Shown here: piece after piece, positions 1-10,907 of the stretch | How positions within the stretch are numbered: the stretch's first letter is position 1 | Layout: each line of letters starts with the position of its first letter | Assembly (NCBI RefSeq): GCF_030272615.1 | Contig: NC_081414.1 | Span: forward strand, 309,563,164 to 309,627,163 | Length of the DNA: 64,000 nt | Source of the DNA: Cryptomeria japonica | Lineage: Eukaryota > Streptophyta > Pinopsida > Cupressales > Cupressaceae | Reading direction: 5' to 3' | Notes under the pieces: model-generated | What the model saw: the letters and a program-made list of their open reading frames with translations, nothing else | Databases searched by the model: none | What the model was told of the DNA's origin: nothing | Translations under genes and position numbers: made by a program

Positions 1-1783
1 TCCAGTTTACATATAATCTAATGGGAGGCTTTGAGTCCCAGTCTTCAAAAGACGAAGAAGCGTCCAATGCCCGAAAAGAAAAGAAAAAAGGCAAAGGCTA
101 GCAAGGGAACGCGAGTATCCAAGAGGATAAAGAGAAATCCCAACCAATCACCCAAAGCTTACGTGCGAGAAAAGATACCAATAAGAAGGCCAGTGGTCGC
201 CACATCATCGAAGGACCCTAACTCAAACAATAAGGTAGTCGAAATTGATCATCTACCTACCCCTCCTCCACAGAATGATCCAGTTTCCCAAGAGACAAAT
301 GATCTGCAACTTGCAAGAGACAAATGATCCACAACAGAGTAATGAGCAAGGAGCAGATACGCAAATCATTAATTTGGATAGGCCTAAAAATCAAGTCAAG
401 GAGGGAGAATTTGTGCCGAATGAGGAAGCAAACAAGCAAGAGCACACGCAAGAAAGCAAGTGTGAGGAACAACAAGAAGACGGGCATGAGGAAAAACAAG
501 AAGAAGGTGATGCAGGAGATAATACTACAATTGAAGGAGAGAAAGAAGATGATAAAAATGAGGAGCCCCACGAGACTGAAGAGCGACAAGCATTGGAAAC
601 TACTCAGCAGTTGCTCAGTGAGGTGGGCGAAAATTCAACTATAAGCAAAGGTTAAGATACAACACCTAATCTGCCTTCTTCCACATCCGATTAGCCACGG
701 GTATGTAGTGAATCCGCTGAGGCATCTAGAAAACAAGGCAGGGAGTTAGTAGTCACCTCAGGATAGACTATTCTTCATGAGTGGTTACTAGCCCAAGCCC
801 AGCGGAAGGCAACTGTCAAGCCGCCAATCAATCTGGAAGACATATTCTCTCGAATAGGAGAACCTCAGGCCAAAGGAAAGAAGAAGTCAAGAACCTATTC
901 GAGGAATACTAAAGATGAACAGAGAAATAGGACAATTCATATTGCTGCTCCACTTGAAGGCAAACCAACAGAAGAGGTCGCTTTGGTTAATAGCAGCATT
1001 ACATCTATCTTGTTGGGTAAAGCAACCAAAGAGCAGGAAAAGGAAGAGTTCAAGGACTCTGTGCAAAATATACTTAGACAGCTAGATGAAATTACTGTTG
1101 AACGTAATATATATAGAGCACGTGCTGAGCAAGTTAAGGGCTACATAGATCATCTACTGAAGTCATTACAGCATGCCACCAAGACCCATGTTCCTCCATT
1201 GGCACTGGCACAGAAAACCACTGCTGAGTTTGAGGGAGTGTGCAACACGGCCAAGGCAATCAAACAATGGATCGAAGGAATCAAGGCAAGGGGAAACCAA
1301 GTGATCGAGGATGTGGCCAACATGATAATGGATCTAGAACGGACCCGCCAAAAGTTGTTGGATGTCAAGAAAGATTACAACGAATTCTAGAAGGCTATTG
1401 CAAAGGCTCTACTCATCATGAGAGCTTTGTTCTAGACTCATACCCGAATTCCCATGCTACAGAAAATCCTTGATCCCCATGACATTGGCACTTTTAAGAA
1501 ATGGTACTGGATTTTTAACATGAAGAATGACATGGCAGATACCATCAACAAAGGATGGCACGAGTACAGGGAAACCTCGACTAATATCAGGACTTTATGT
1601 GAGGATGCCCTCAAGGCATTACTCAGCGACTAGAAAGATAACATGGAGTGTGACGAAATGAAATTGCATTGGAATGGCCCGTTGAAAAGTGATAAGACCA
1701 CATACTCCACAGGTGACATTGAATTCACCAACAAGCTAGCAAGTTGCACGCAGACATACTACATTTTGAAACCTATCAAATAG
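1..1783 (+). pseudogene. Decayed coiled-coil ORF of an older element, 5' end outside the window
   Basis: One long reading frame enters from the left edge. The first part reads in frame 1 to about 327: a strongly basic stretch rich in K and R, including MPEKKRKKAKASKG. The rest reads in frame 2 to 1783: a Q/E-rich acidic stretch, then a helical, probably coiled-coil segment around 983-1390, then a Trp/Lys-rich C-terminus. The two frames are joined across a 25-bp tandem duplication at 289-338, which explains the shift. Frame 2 is interrupted only by single stop codons (653 TAA, then TAG near 692, 764, 1388, 1433, 1631 and 1781), with readable protein between them. This looks like point decay of one ORF. 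I do not recognise the family. Position, with a gypsy element inserted just 3' of it, suggests an accessory ORF of an older LTR retrotransposon. That is inference; the visible facts are the frame, the composition and the stops. Confidence 0.5.
289..338. repeat. 25-bp tandem duplication causing a frameshift
   Basis: The words beginning caagagacaaatgatc at 289 and at 314 are 25 bp apart, and the copies are nearly identical. Because 25 is not a multiple of 3, the duplication moves the surrounding ORF from frame 1 to frame 2, which matches where readable protein changes frame. Confidence 0.7.
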
Positions 1784-1889
1784 GTTGGTTCGAGCAACTA
1801 AGAGGACTGGGTAGTCAAAGTGAGGGTGTCATCTTCAGAATGCTTAATCCTCCTACTCCTCCCCTTAAGCAATTGTGTAGTGTGTGCAT
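1784..1889. other. Non-coding tail between decayed ORF and gypsy insertion
   Basis: No ORF is visible. The sequence continues after the gypsy insertion at 11641, so 1784-1894 and 11641 onward were contiguous before the insertion. Confidence 0.5.
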
Positions 1890-1894
1890 ACAAT

Positions 1895-2191
1895 TGTTTG
1901 CCACATACAGGTAAACGATTTAATGCAGAAAGTAAATGCACAGAACATAATGAGAATATATTTAAGAACCAGTCCCTATATTAATTCAACAGTCCATTTG
2001 CATCAAGTGCTTATAACATCACACCCAGAGACGACTATGATGATGCTACTAAGAAGGAAAGGTATGCAATATATAATACCCGAAAGGGTGCGACTAACCG
2101 TCGCGTCCAACTACCCTTCGGGAAGACTAATTGACTGTCGTAACCCATAATTACCAACGACAACATAACATAATGATTATTCCCGACAACA
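1895..2191 (-). repeat. 3' LTR of the gypsy element
   Basis: 297 bp, TG...CA on the plus strand, aligned end to end with 11339-11635 without length change. It is preceded by ACAAT at 1890-1894. It is the 3' LTR because the coding strand is minus. Confidence 0.95.
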
Positions 2192-2202
2192 TCATCCCCC
2201 CC
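2192..2202 (-). promoter_or_regulatory. Candidate polypurine tract
   Basis: Directly internal to the 3' LTR the minus strand reads GGGGGGGATGA, a purine-rich run in the position expected for plus-strand DNA priming in LTR retrotransposons. The single T makes it imperfect. Confidence 0.6.
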
Positions 2203-2268
2203 AAGAAAAGAAGTCGTCTCCCGACGACTTAATACAAAATAGAGATGATGTTCATACATTAAACAGAA
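2203..2268. other. Short 3' non-coding segment of the gypsy element
   Basis: Lies between the stop of the accessory ORF (2269-2271) and the polypurine tract. No coding signal. Confidence 0.5.
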
Positions 2269-4815
2269 TCAAGGTATAGAAGAAGAAGGGGGCGGAGGGG
2301 GCGTCCCTGGAGCAACAGGTGGTAGGGTTGATGATGATGATGGTGTCAATCGTGCGCGTAGATCGTACACCTGTTGTGTTCACACCTGCAGGTCTTGCTC
2401 AGCAACCTTTTTGTGTTCAATTGCAGACTTAACCATCCGAGCAGCCTCCAGGAGCTTTCTCTCCTTGGCATCCACCGTCTCTCGCGCCTGTACCAAACTA
2501 GTGCTCAAGGTCACCTGCTCTACCCTTGCGTCCTCCAAATCTGCAGCTAACCATGCCTTCTCGGCAGCGAACTGGGCCCTCTTGGCTTCCCACGCCGCCT
2601 CCCGGCGATCCAAGTCTCTCTGCACGACGTCAACCTGGGTGGCCAACTCCTCCTGAACTCTCTCTTCGGCCACCCTTGCAATCAGATGTCCTGCAAATAC
2701 AAATTCCCTTCAGCGAAGAGTGTGATACACTTCCTTGAAGGTCTGCTCAATCTGCCTCCCGAGACACTCCACTCTACTCTCCACTATTGGTGTGCTCACT
2801 GCCCATGCGGCCAACATCTCTGTCGTCTCTGTTTCTGGCCATCTGCCTCTCTCAAAACAGGCAGCAAATGCCTGCGGACAACCCTCCCGCATAAACCTGA
2901 GCAGCCGCTCCAACTCTTGAACGGTGTTGCCGAGGCCCTCTAATTGAAGGGAGGCGATAACCTCCCGCCCTCGGCGGACCTCCTCCTGCAGATAAGTCTA
3001 TACCAGTTCCTGAAAGTAAGTCTACCCTCGGCCCACCATATCTTGGAGGTACGCCTCCACGTCTACCCGGCCTGGCTGCTTGCTCTCCGTGTGGCTCTCT
3101 ACCCTGCCTCGCTCGTTGTCCACGTGGACCTCCGCCATCTGCTCCTGTGCCAACTCCCTGCCCTGTACCTCCGCCAAGTGTGTCACATCCCTAGGAGAAC
3201 CTTTGCTATCTAAGTCCACAACCTCTCCATCTAAGTCCTCCCGAGGGTCACCGCGCATGGGGGTAGCCAGTGAGGGAGAAATGGTAGTAACCGGCCTAGG
3301 CAACATGGGTGTCATCTCGAACTCCCTACTCAACCAACTGTCCTCCTCGAAGGGGTGTAGTATCCCCCTGCCTAGTGTTGTTGTTGTCGCTGTCTGATCA
3401 TGCCCCTGCACTTTCCCTGTGGGTACGGATTCACCCACTTCTTCTGATGGAATTATCTTTGTCCTCCCTTCCTTGGTCCCTGATGGCAGCCCCATTACTA
3501 TCGGCGGCCTCTGCTCCCCGAAGGCCGGGATGGATGCAATGCCCCCCGTAGACAGACTCAAATGTGCTAAGGCGGTCAGCATGGGTGTGGCGAACAAGAC
3601 TTGGGGTGGGGGTGTGGATGCTGGTACGGCCTCGACTAAGCTTGCCCCACTATCTCCGTCTGAATCACTCGAGGCTTCTGAGGTTTCTTCCCGCCCGTTG
3701 TCGAAGTCGTCAGACTCAAAAACATCCTGCCTTCACCTCTTTTGTCCTGTCGTAGGTGTCAACCCTACATCCATATGTCGCAAATAGAGGATGGGTGGCT
3801 CCCCTGGTGCCAGACTACCTACCAATTTGATGTCTACTTCGTCCTCCGGCAACTGGGAACACATGGCCTCCAAGAACAACCCAATGGCATAGTGCGGCAT
3901 GTAGAAGGTGCGGTGGTGTAGAATCATGAACTCATACATCTTGTCAGCAAGTACTGTAGCCCAATCGTACTGCACCCCATTCATAAGTCCATTCATCAAA
4001 ATAATCTCAGGTAGGGCGATATCTGATGCACGGCTGGACCCAATAAGTCGTCTCTTCACGACATCCATGATACAGCGCCACGACCCTTCGGCTACAAATG
4101 ACTTTTTCATTCCCCTATTTTTTGTGGCGTTGGTCACAGAGGCAAGTTCAGCCGATGTAAGGTTGTGGGAAACCATCTTCACCCGGTGCTCCTTCGTGTC
4201 CTTATTCATTTTCTTAGCTTTTAACTCCACTTTCTTCCCATTGCAGCCTGGTATGCCAAATACCCTTGCAAAGTCGGCTGCTGTGAAGGAAACCCTTAGC
4301 CTATGGTTGTCGTAGTCGAACGTACTAGTTCTAGAGGTGGCATCAAACACGTCGACCATCATTCGCAGTGGTACCTCAAATTTATTTATGGGGAAAACAG
4401 GCATCTGGATAGCCCAATGAACTCCTACTCGCTGTAAATTCTTTTTCACTTCGTGATCAACAGCATTCTCTTGCCACCACTTGCGGCACTCGGCTCCATT
4501 CACACCCTCGAACACAATAGTGTCAGCGGTGACCTTTCTCGTGGCTGTGGTTGTGGCTATCTTTGGCCTATGTTTCTGTTTGCTAGAGCTGGTGCTTGTA
4601 TCGGTGCCTCCTGCAACTCGAACTCCAGATGGTAAAACCCTCACGGTCTTGTCCATGTTTGTCTGCAACTTTGCTCGCCAATGGCCTTTGTCGGCTGAAT
4701 GCATTCCCTGTAGTTTGCCTCTCTTTAATGTGCTAGCTGAGATATGGCTAACCATGGAACCATTACACCACTTCCCCTTCCCTGCGGCAATGGTTGCGTA
4801 CCCATGTGGTTGCAA
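2269..4815 (-). pseudogene. Gypsy accessory ORF3 (env-position), 848 codons, five in-frame stops
   Basis: A single frame runs from about 4815 to the stop at 2269-2271 with no frameshift. It is broken only by TGA 3733, TAG 3022, TAG 2998, TGA 2710 and TGA 2380. The N-terminal part (about residues 60-360) looks globular, with FARVFGIPG near residue 190 and a stretch of conserved-looking aromatic and Leu-rich sequence around 270-340. Next comes an acidic, Ser/Pro-rich linker (about 361-600), then a long Ala/Glu/Lys coiled coil (about 700-811), then a Ser/Pro-rich tail. There is no clear signal peptide or membrane segment, so envelope function is not shown. The start shown is a TTG codon; the frame remains open a little upstream and the true ATG is uncertain. 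In Athila-type elements an extra ORF occupies this place, but I cannot assign a biochemical role. All stops could be single transitions from Arg, Trp or Gln codons. Confidence 0.7.
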
Positions 4816-5230
4816 CGGCCCCTTTCTGCCACGACGAATATGCCAAGAATCCCTTCTTCCACAGGACCGTCGCCTTTCTCTTCAGGTAGAAGGCCTACGG
4901 CTGTGTGTGCGTGGCTTAGCACGGGTTGTGTGTGTGCGTGGCGGCTTTGTGCGACTATGTGCGGCTGCGTGTGCGTGTTTGTGCGGGCTGCGTCTTATTT
5001 ATGCCGTCGTGGTCTGTTGAGGCGGTGGTTTGTGCGGTGGTTCCACCGCACGGGGTTCCTACCATTCGGTGGTTCCACGATGGGTGGTCCCACCGTACGG
5101 TGGTTCCACAGTGGCTTTTTTTTCTTTTTTTAATTTTTTATATTTTTTTCCATATTATATTTTTTTTGTTTCATCAATTTTCTATTTATTTATTTTTCAA
5201 TTATTTTTTTCCCTGAGGACTTGATGGTGC
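4816..5230. other. Spacer between integrase and ORF3
   Basis: The half near ORF3 (4900-5100) is rich in GTG and CGG words and holds several palindromes. 5108-5210 is a T-rich block on the plus strand (A-rich on the coding strand). It probably contains the 5' leader of ORF3, by position only. Confidence 0.5.
5032..5103. repeat. Cluster of inverted repeats built on CCACCG/CGGTGG
   Basis: 5032-5051 is a perfect 9-bp inverted repeat around a TT loop (GTGCGGTGG and CCACCGCAC). 5090-5103 is a perfect 14-bp palindrome, CCACCGTACGGTGG. Further GGTGGTTCCAC words lie between and after them, so the block is a set of related short repeats. Confidence 0.75.
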
Positions 5231-6660
5231 AGCTGTCGCTCATGGTACGGTTTCAATTTGGAGCCGTTCACAACCTCGGGCACCTGTTTTCCGTCCAACG
5301 TTGTCAGCCAGATGGCCCTGTTGGCCCCGACTTTGCGAATTCAGAAGGGTCCTAGCCATCTCACCTTAAACTTCCCTGGTTTGATCTCGTTTTTCCCGTT
5401 GTATTTCAAAACCAGCTGTCCCAAGGTGAATCTTACCCATTTTTAATGTTTGTCATGCCATACTTTTCTTCTAGCTTGTGCGGCCTCTGTGGCCCACTGC
5501 GCCACCATTCGACGCTCGTCCAACTTGTTCAAGTTGTAAGCCTCTCCCGTAGGCTTTCCATGTCTCCGAATCTATTTTCAATTGCTATTCACAGACTCGG
5601 CACCATGAATTCGACAGGCACCACTGCTTCCTGACCATACATCAGTTGAAATGGAGTTTGACCGGTGGTCACCTTGTAAGTCGTTTTGTAGGCCCATAAT
5701 ACGGAGGGTAACTTCTCCTCCCAGTCTTCCTTTTCTACCCCGCAGGACTTGTAGATTACCGACACCAATATTTTATTAGTGGCCTCAGCTTGCCCATTCA
5801 CGCGTGGGTAGTACAGGCTCGATAATGAGTGGAAAATCTTAAACTTGGTGGTCAACAGCTGTATGACATGATTCACAAAGTGCCCCCCTTGATAACTTGT
5901 CAACTGAATAGGTATGCCATATCTCGTAATAATTTGTTCATAGATAAATTTAGTCGTACTTACTGCAGAGTTATCCGGGAGGGCCCTCGCCTCCACCCAC
6001 TTAGTCAAGTATTCTGTCGTGACCACAATGTAACAACACCGTCATGTACGGCTAGCCTTAAGAGGCCCTACACAGTCGAGTCCCCATCATTCGAAGAGTT
6101 CTTGCACGTTCGAAGGGTTGAGGGGCATGAAGTCCCGCTTCAAAGGTTTGCCCACCCGTTGGCAAGTGTCGCACCCCACGACCCACTCCCTGGCGTCGTT
6201 GTGTACAGTTGGCCACCACAGCCCTGCTAGCAACACCTTGCGGGCCGTAGTGTCCGGGCCCATATGTCCGCCTACAAGTCCTTCGTGTGCCTCCCTCAAT
6301 ACACTACGGACTTCCTCCTCCATGACACAATGCCTTAGTATCTGATCTGGTCCCATTTTGTAGAGTAAGCCATTGATCAGTGAAAAGGTCCTGCTCCTTA
6401 ATACTAGCTTCCTCTGTTCCCCTAGGGGCATGTCCTGCAGGAATCGGGACGTAGACAGGTACTCTCCAATCTTCTTGTACCACGAAGGGAGTACGGCTAT
6501 TTGGAACAAGTGCGCATCCAAGAAATCATCATTTGCTCCCTCCGGAGGTTCCCCCGACTTGATCCGAGACAGCTGATCGGCTATGACATGGCTTCGCCCT
6601 AGTCTTACCACAATTGTAAACGTGAACTCCTGTAGTAGCAATAGCCAACGGCTTATCCTC
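5231..6660 (-). pseudogene. Gypsy integrase, broken, catalytic Asp lost
   Basis: The N-terminal zinc-binding region (HEGLVGGH followed by CDTCQR) reads at about 6320-6150. The catalytic core follows: first Asp in LDCVGPL (6075-6077), then TSYQGGHF where the family has Asp (Tyr codon at 5892-5894), then Glu in GQAEATN (5784-5786). The spacing between the second and third positions is the D-35-E type expected. The C-terminal region (about 5530-5240) is spread over shifted frames but still reads as the usual PGKF..RWLGPF and NGSKLKPYH words. Stops lie at 6087, about 6042 and 5589. Integrase would insert the cDNA into the genome; this copy cannot, because of the frame breaks and the missing Asp. 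No chromodomain is apparent downstream. Confidence 0.88.
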
Positions 6661-7218
6661 CCCTTGGATAATAGGCTTGTTTACCAAGTACATTAGTCCC
6701 TGGTGGTCTACGTAAAATGTGAATGGTGTAGCGAGTAGGTAATGTCGGAATTTCTGTACGGCATAGACCATGCCGAGGGCTTCGCGTTCCGTGGTACTGT
6801 AGTTCTTCTTAGCCTTGGAGAGCAACCTGCTCGCAAAATAAATCGGATGGTCCAACCCGTGTCCTCCTACCTGGGCTAGTGTAGCCCCAATGGCATAATT
6901 TGAAGCATCCACGTGAACGTGGAATTCCTTAACCCAGTTCGGGTATGCCAGTATGGGTGCTCCCATCAATCTCATTTTCAGCTCTTCAAATGCGTCGCTC
7001 TGTGGCTTTGTCCAGATGTATGGCTCCCCTTTCCGTGTCAAACTATCCAATGGGTGGGACACCTCAGCGAAGTTCTTGATGAACCTCCTGTAATACCCTA
7101 CATGACCAAGGAAAGACTTTACCCCAGTGACGTCTGTAGGAGCTTCCATTTCTACTATGACCCGAATCTTGTCAGGGTCCGTTTTCAATCCTTCTTTGCA
7201 CACAATGTGTCCAAGCAA
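6529..7218 (-). pseudogene. Gypsy RT connection and RNase H domain
   Basis: The reading starts inside the RT thumb/connection (SFLGHVGYYRRFIKNFA, at about 7120), then gives an RNase H-like domain with HVDASNYAIGATL, TEREALGMVYA and YVDHQGLMYL, the expected order of acidic residues in Ty3 RNase H. The good match ends near 6660, where the frame shifts and the sequence continues into integrase in another frame, so the last 35 or so codons of this frame are spurious. RNase H removes the RNA strand during reverse transcription. The domain itself looks well preserved. Confidence 0.88.
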
Positions 7219-7246
7219 TCTTCCCTGTGGTACAATCTACATTTCT

Positions 7247-8005
7247 TCAGATTATGGGCCAACCGTGCCCTCGACATCTCTCCAGGCACTCCTCGAGGGC
7301 CTTTAGGTGGATGTCATGTCCGTTGTAAATAGACCAATCGTCCAGGAAAGCTTTGAAGTTGCCTACGGACATCTTGTCGAAGATGTGCAAGATGATGCGC
7401 TGAAAGGTCGTCGATGCATTACATAGGCCGAAGGGCATTCGGTTGTATGCATACACACTGTCCTCCACCACAAAGGTCGTTTTCAACTTATCCTCCTCAG
7501 CGATGGATATCTGGTTGTACCCAGAGAACCCATCCATGAAGGAATAGATTTCATGTCTAGCCACTTCCTCAAGGATGTTGTCGGTGAAGGGTATGGGAAA
7601 CGGGTCTTTAATAGTGACACCGTTCAGACACGGGAAGTCGACACAGATCCGGATCTGATTGGCCTCTTTCTTGAGGGAAATCACAATGGGAGACACACAT
7701 TCGCTTGTCTGCACTTTGAAGATTATGCCCGCTCCCAACATCCGCTCAATTTCGTCATTCACCCGTGCAACATAATTTTTGTTCATACGGTAAGGCCGCT
7801 TTGTTACTGGTTGGGCTCCCAGTACCAATGTTATGTGGTGTACACAGCTCTGGGGGCACACCCTTCGGGTCCTTGTATGTCCATGCAAAACATCCTTGTA
7901 TTCGAGGAAAATTTTGAAGGCTACGGCCTTCCGCACTGGATTCCAGTCATCTCCGACAAGGATGATCTTGGGGTCACTCGTCCCCCCAAGATTTGTCTCC
8001 TTCAC
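7247..8005 (-). pseudogene. Gypsy reverse transcriptase palm and fingers
   Basis: About 250 codons without a stop. Recognisable RT blocks in order are RICVDFPCLNGVTIKDPFPI, SFMDGFSGYNQI (first catalytic Asp region), YNRMPFGLCNASTTFQR and KAFLDDWSIY, with the FLDD catalytic pair at 7337-7348. The LDG.SGYNQI and FLDD forms are non-chromovirus-like. The frame differs from both the upstream protease frame and the downstream RNase H frame, so indels lie near 8.03 kb and 7.23 kb. This is the best-preserved enzyme segment of the element. Confidence 0.92.
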
Positions 8006-8046
8006 AAATTGGCTTCCTGATATTTAATAGGTTCGCCCTTCGGGAA

Positions 8047-8793
8047 CTAGTGTGCAGGAGTATCATTCACAAAGGCCTCCCTTTCCTTGTACTCTTCGTA
8101 TTCAAGAGGAAATATATCTAGTTCTTCCTCGATACTCAATACATTGCACGAGGGTGTAAACAATTCATAATCTCCCATTTGCCAGTGGAAGAGGCCATTC
8201 AAGGAGTCCCCGTCATCCCCCAAGCATGCTGCCAATTCTAACACCCCTCTGTCACTGGGCTCCATGCGGCGTCCATCTCTATCCTCACCCAATTGGTCTC
8301 CCTCAGATTCCGAGTCGGAGGAGGATGCTAACTCCTCGCTCACTATCTGCGTACGAAGATCAATCACGTACTTCCTCCCCACATTTTCCAAGGAAAGCGT
8401 ATTCTGCTTCCAGTTATTATTCGCCTTTGCTGCAATGAGCCACCCACGTCCGAGAATGGCGTCGTACCCTTTCTGCTTCAGTGGAATCACTACAAAATCT
8501 AGCACGAATGGCTGTGTGCCAATCATCACCTACTGGCCCATGAGGGTACCAAGGGGTTTAATCCCGTGTTGATCTGCCCCTAGTAGGTTGAACATGGGAG
8601 GCCACAAAGTAGGCTTTCCCAGTTTTTTCCATGTCTCTTCTGGGAGCACATTTACTCCTGACCCTCTGTCCACAATGGTGTCCGTCAAGGTAGTCCCCAG
8701 GATGCCCATTTCTACCACCGCCGGTTGGCGTCCGCTGTTGACTACTAACAACATAGGGTTGACCGTGGGGCTTACGACCTCCCTCGTCTTCAC
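8047..8793 (-). pseudogene. Gypsy aspartic protease region
   Basis: In frame with gag. It contains the retropepsin-like stretch GTTLTDTIVDRGSGVNVLP, where the family active site Asp-Ser/Thr-Gly reads Asp-Arg-Gly (8662-8670). The flap-like and C-terminal part continues past a TAG at 8530 to 8047, ending in an acidic linker. The protease normally cuts the Gag-Pol polyprotein; the altered active-site triplet argues that this copy is dead. Frame is lost between 8047 and the RT at 8005. Confidence 0.82.
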
Positions 8794-10560
8794 TTATGTG
8801 GGTAATATAGCCATTTTCAACTGCGGCATGGTTTCAAGGAGGTCTTGAATCTTCACGGGTACCTCTATTTGCAATAATTGTCGTAGGATTCTCTCTTCTC
8901 CCCTCGTCCGTGACGGGCTTGTGGCCTCATGGCTGTTTTGTCCTTGTGCCGCCATTTCCTTTGTGATCTCAACCCTTGCTTCCCGCACTCTCTCGGTCTT
9001 CGTGCAAGGATCTGGGTATGCAGCCTTTTTGGCCTGTGCCCTTGTGATTGCCAACACTTCTGCCTTTGTATGTTCGATGTTCAAAAGGTTTACTCCTGGC
9101 TTCAAGCAATTTGCATCCTCATGGTCGCCTGGCCCACACCATCGACAGAGGTGCTGAGGGGTGGCTTCCTTCGTGCAAACCCGGGCGAAGTGCCCCCACT
9201 GATTGTAGGCCCTACATTGGATCATTGGTCAGCCCTTGGCATCATATTGGACACGGCTTTGGGTATTGTTATTGTTGTTGTTATTCCTTCCACCGCCGCG
9301 TCTGTTGTCTCGGTAACCCCCAGATGATGCCGATGTGTTGGTTTGCTGGGTCGTACCCGCTGGTGCGGATGTTGTGGCCTGCTCAGTGAACAGCACTTGC
9401 GTATTTCGAGTCTTCATATTGTATGGGCACTCCTTGATGGAGTGTCCCATTACTTGGCAAATTTCGCAAAAGGCCTTCTTCGGGCATGTACCCTTCGCAT
9501 GTCCTTCCTCCTTGCAGTCCGTGCACCACACGTCTCCTTCGGTCTGGCTAGTAGAGCCTTTCATTGCTTTAAATTCCCTCATCATACACTCCATGTCCCT
9601 CTGCAGGGCCGTCACTTTCTTTTTCGACTCCTCGTTACCACTCTCATCAGAAGAAGAGTCATTTTCCTTGGAGAACTTCCCCTTTTTCTTGGACGTTTTG
9701 TATTCACTTTCTAAGTCCATAGCCCTATTGTATGCATCATCGTATGACGAAGGAGGGACTATCTTCATTTTCTTCTTCAAACTAGGTTTTAGGCCTTCTA
9801 CGAACCACCTCTTCTTGAGTCCGTCGGTCGGCTGACTCTCCATTTTCCCAATTAGCTCCTTTAGGTGCCTTCCGTAGGCACGAACTAATTCCTTTTGTCC
9901 TTGTTTCGTACTGTATATCTCTACCACTATTCCATTATCATCCCGGAGTAGGCAGAACTCCTTCTCGAAGGCTTTCCGCAGCGTGTCCCATGTGGCCACT
10001 CCAGTTTTATCAATATCCGAGTACCAGTCGATGGCAACTCCTCGTAATGTCACTGGGAATTGCGTCGTCCATTCGTCTTGGTTTGTGACACCATTGGCCG
10101 CCCATATGGTTTCGCAGGTTTTGTAGTGCCTTACAAGATCCTCCTTCCCGTCGCCGGTGAATTTTGGCAGCTTCTACCTATTGGCCATTGATGGGGGTCG
10201 TGTCCCCAGAGGTGGTTGTGTCTGTCGTGCACCCGCGCCACTCCCTCCCGCGTCGGTGGTGTTTCCTGTTTGAGTGAATGGGGGTACGGTGTTTTGTACC
10301 CGCGTGCTTGGTGTGATGGGTCCCAAGAGGGGGTCATGTCTGTCGTGTGCTTGTGCCTCCTCCGCACCTACGGTCGTACGGTTGCCCTCTCCCCCGTTCT
10401 CACCCTCATTCTTTGCTCGCTCCCTTCGGTGGTCCTCCGTGCGTGGCATAGGGGATAAGTTCCTGAACTAATCTCGGGTCTCTTCGACCAGATTTCTTCG
10501 TAGCCTTGTTTCTTCCAAAAATTCTTCGTAGTTTCTCACCCTATGATGTTCTGGCGACAT
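8794..10560 (-). pseudogene. Gypsy gag with four CCHC zinc knuckles
   Basis: The frame opens at an ATG at 10560 (an in-frame TAA lies upstream) and continues in one frame into the protease. Internal stops are TAG 10468, TAG 10174, TGA 9229 and TAA 8794. The capsid-like core reads KLPKFTGDGKEDLVRHYK, then TLRGVAIDWYSD and FEKEF (10.17-9.95 kb), matching the plant retrotransposon Gag family. Downstream are a Lys/Ser/Glu-rich linker and two consecutive knuckles, CTDCKEEGHAKGTC and CEICQVMGHSIKEC. A Gly/Asn-rich stretch follows, then two more: CRAYNQWGHFARVC, whose second Cys is Tyr, and CRWCGPGDHEDANC. Gag packages the RNA into particles. Four knuckles is more than the usual one or two. Confidence 0.9.
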
Positions 10561-10907
10561 GCAGAAATCTCCTTCGGCTTCTGCTCCTGCACTCTCCGTG
10601 ACACCTCCTTAGTTCCCTTCGGCAGGTCATCCTTCGGCAAGTTGCCTCAGCGTCCGTCTACGTTCTACTTCTTGTTCCAGAATCAAGGCCCTCTGTGCGG
10701 CCTCCCACTCCTCACTTTGTGCCTTCTTATTTCTATCCTTATTTAATAAGTTGGGCATTAATTCCCGTACATCTTCATAAATTGCAACAACACATAAAAA
10801 TAGAACACTTCTTTATTAATTCATCCTGTCGGATACAATTTGTGTCAATAGTACGACACCATTATTATAATATGGAATGTTCTTTATTCCCCCTAGAGGT
10901 TTAGGGT
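10561..10907. other. Leader between the small ORF and gag
   Basis: No convincing ORF in the sense direction. An in-frame stop precedes the gag ATG. The part next to 10.8 kb is AT-rich. Confidence 0.4.

Noticed and set aside
2411-5224. Plus-strand open frames across the gypsy accessory ORF
   Set aside because: They are antisense shadows of a longer, compositionally sensible minus-strand frame.
5589-10450. Plus-strand open frames over gag-pol
   Set aside because: The opposite strand carries clear Gag, RT, RNase H and integrase motifs.
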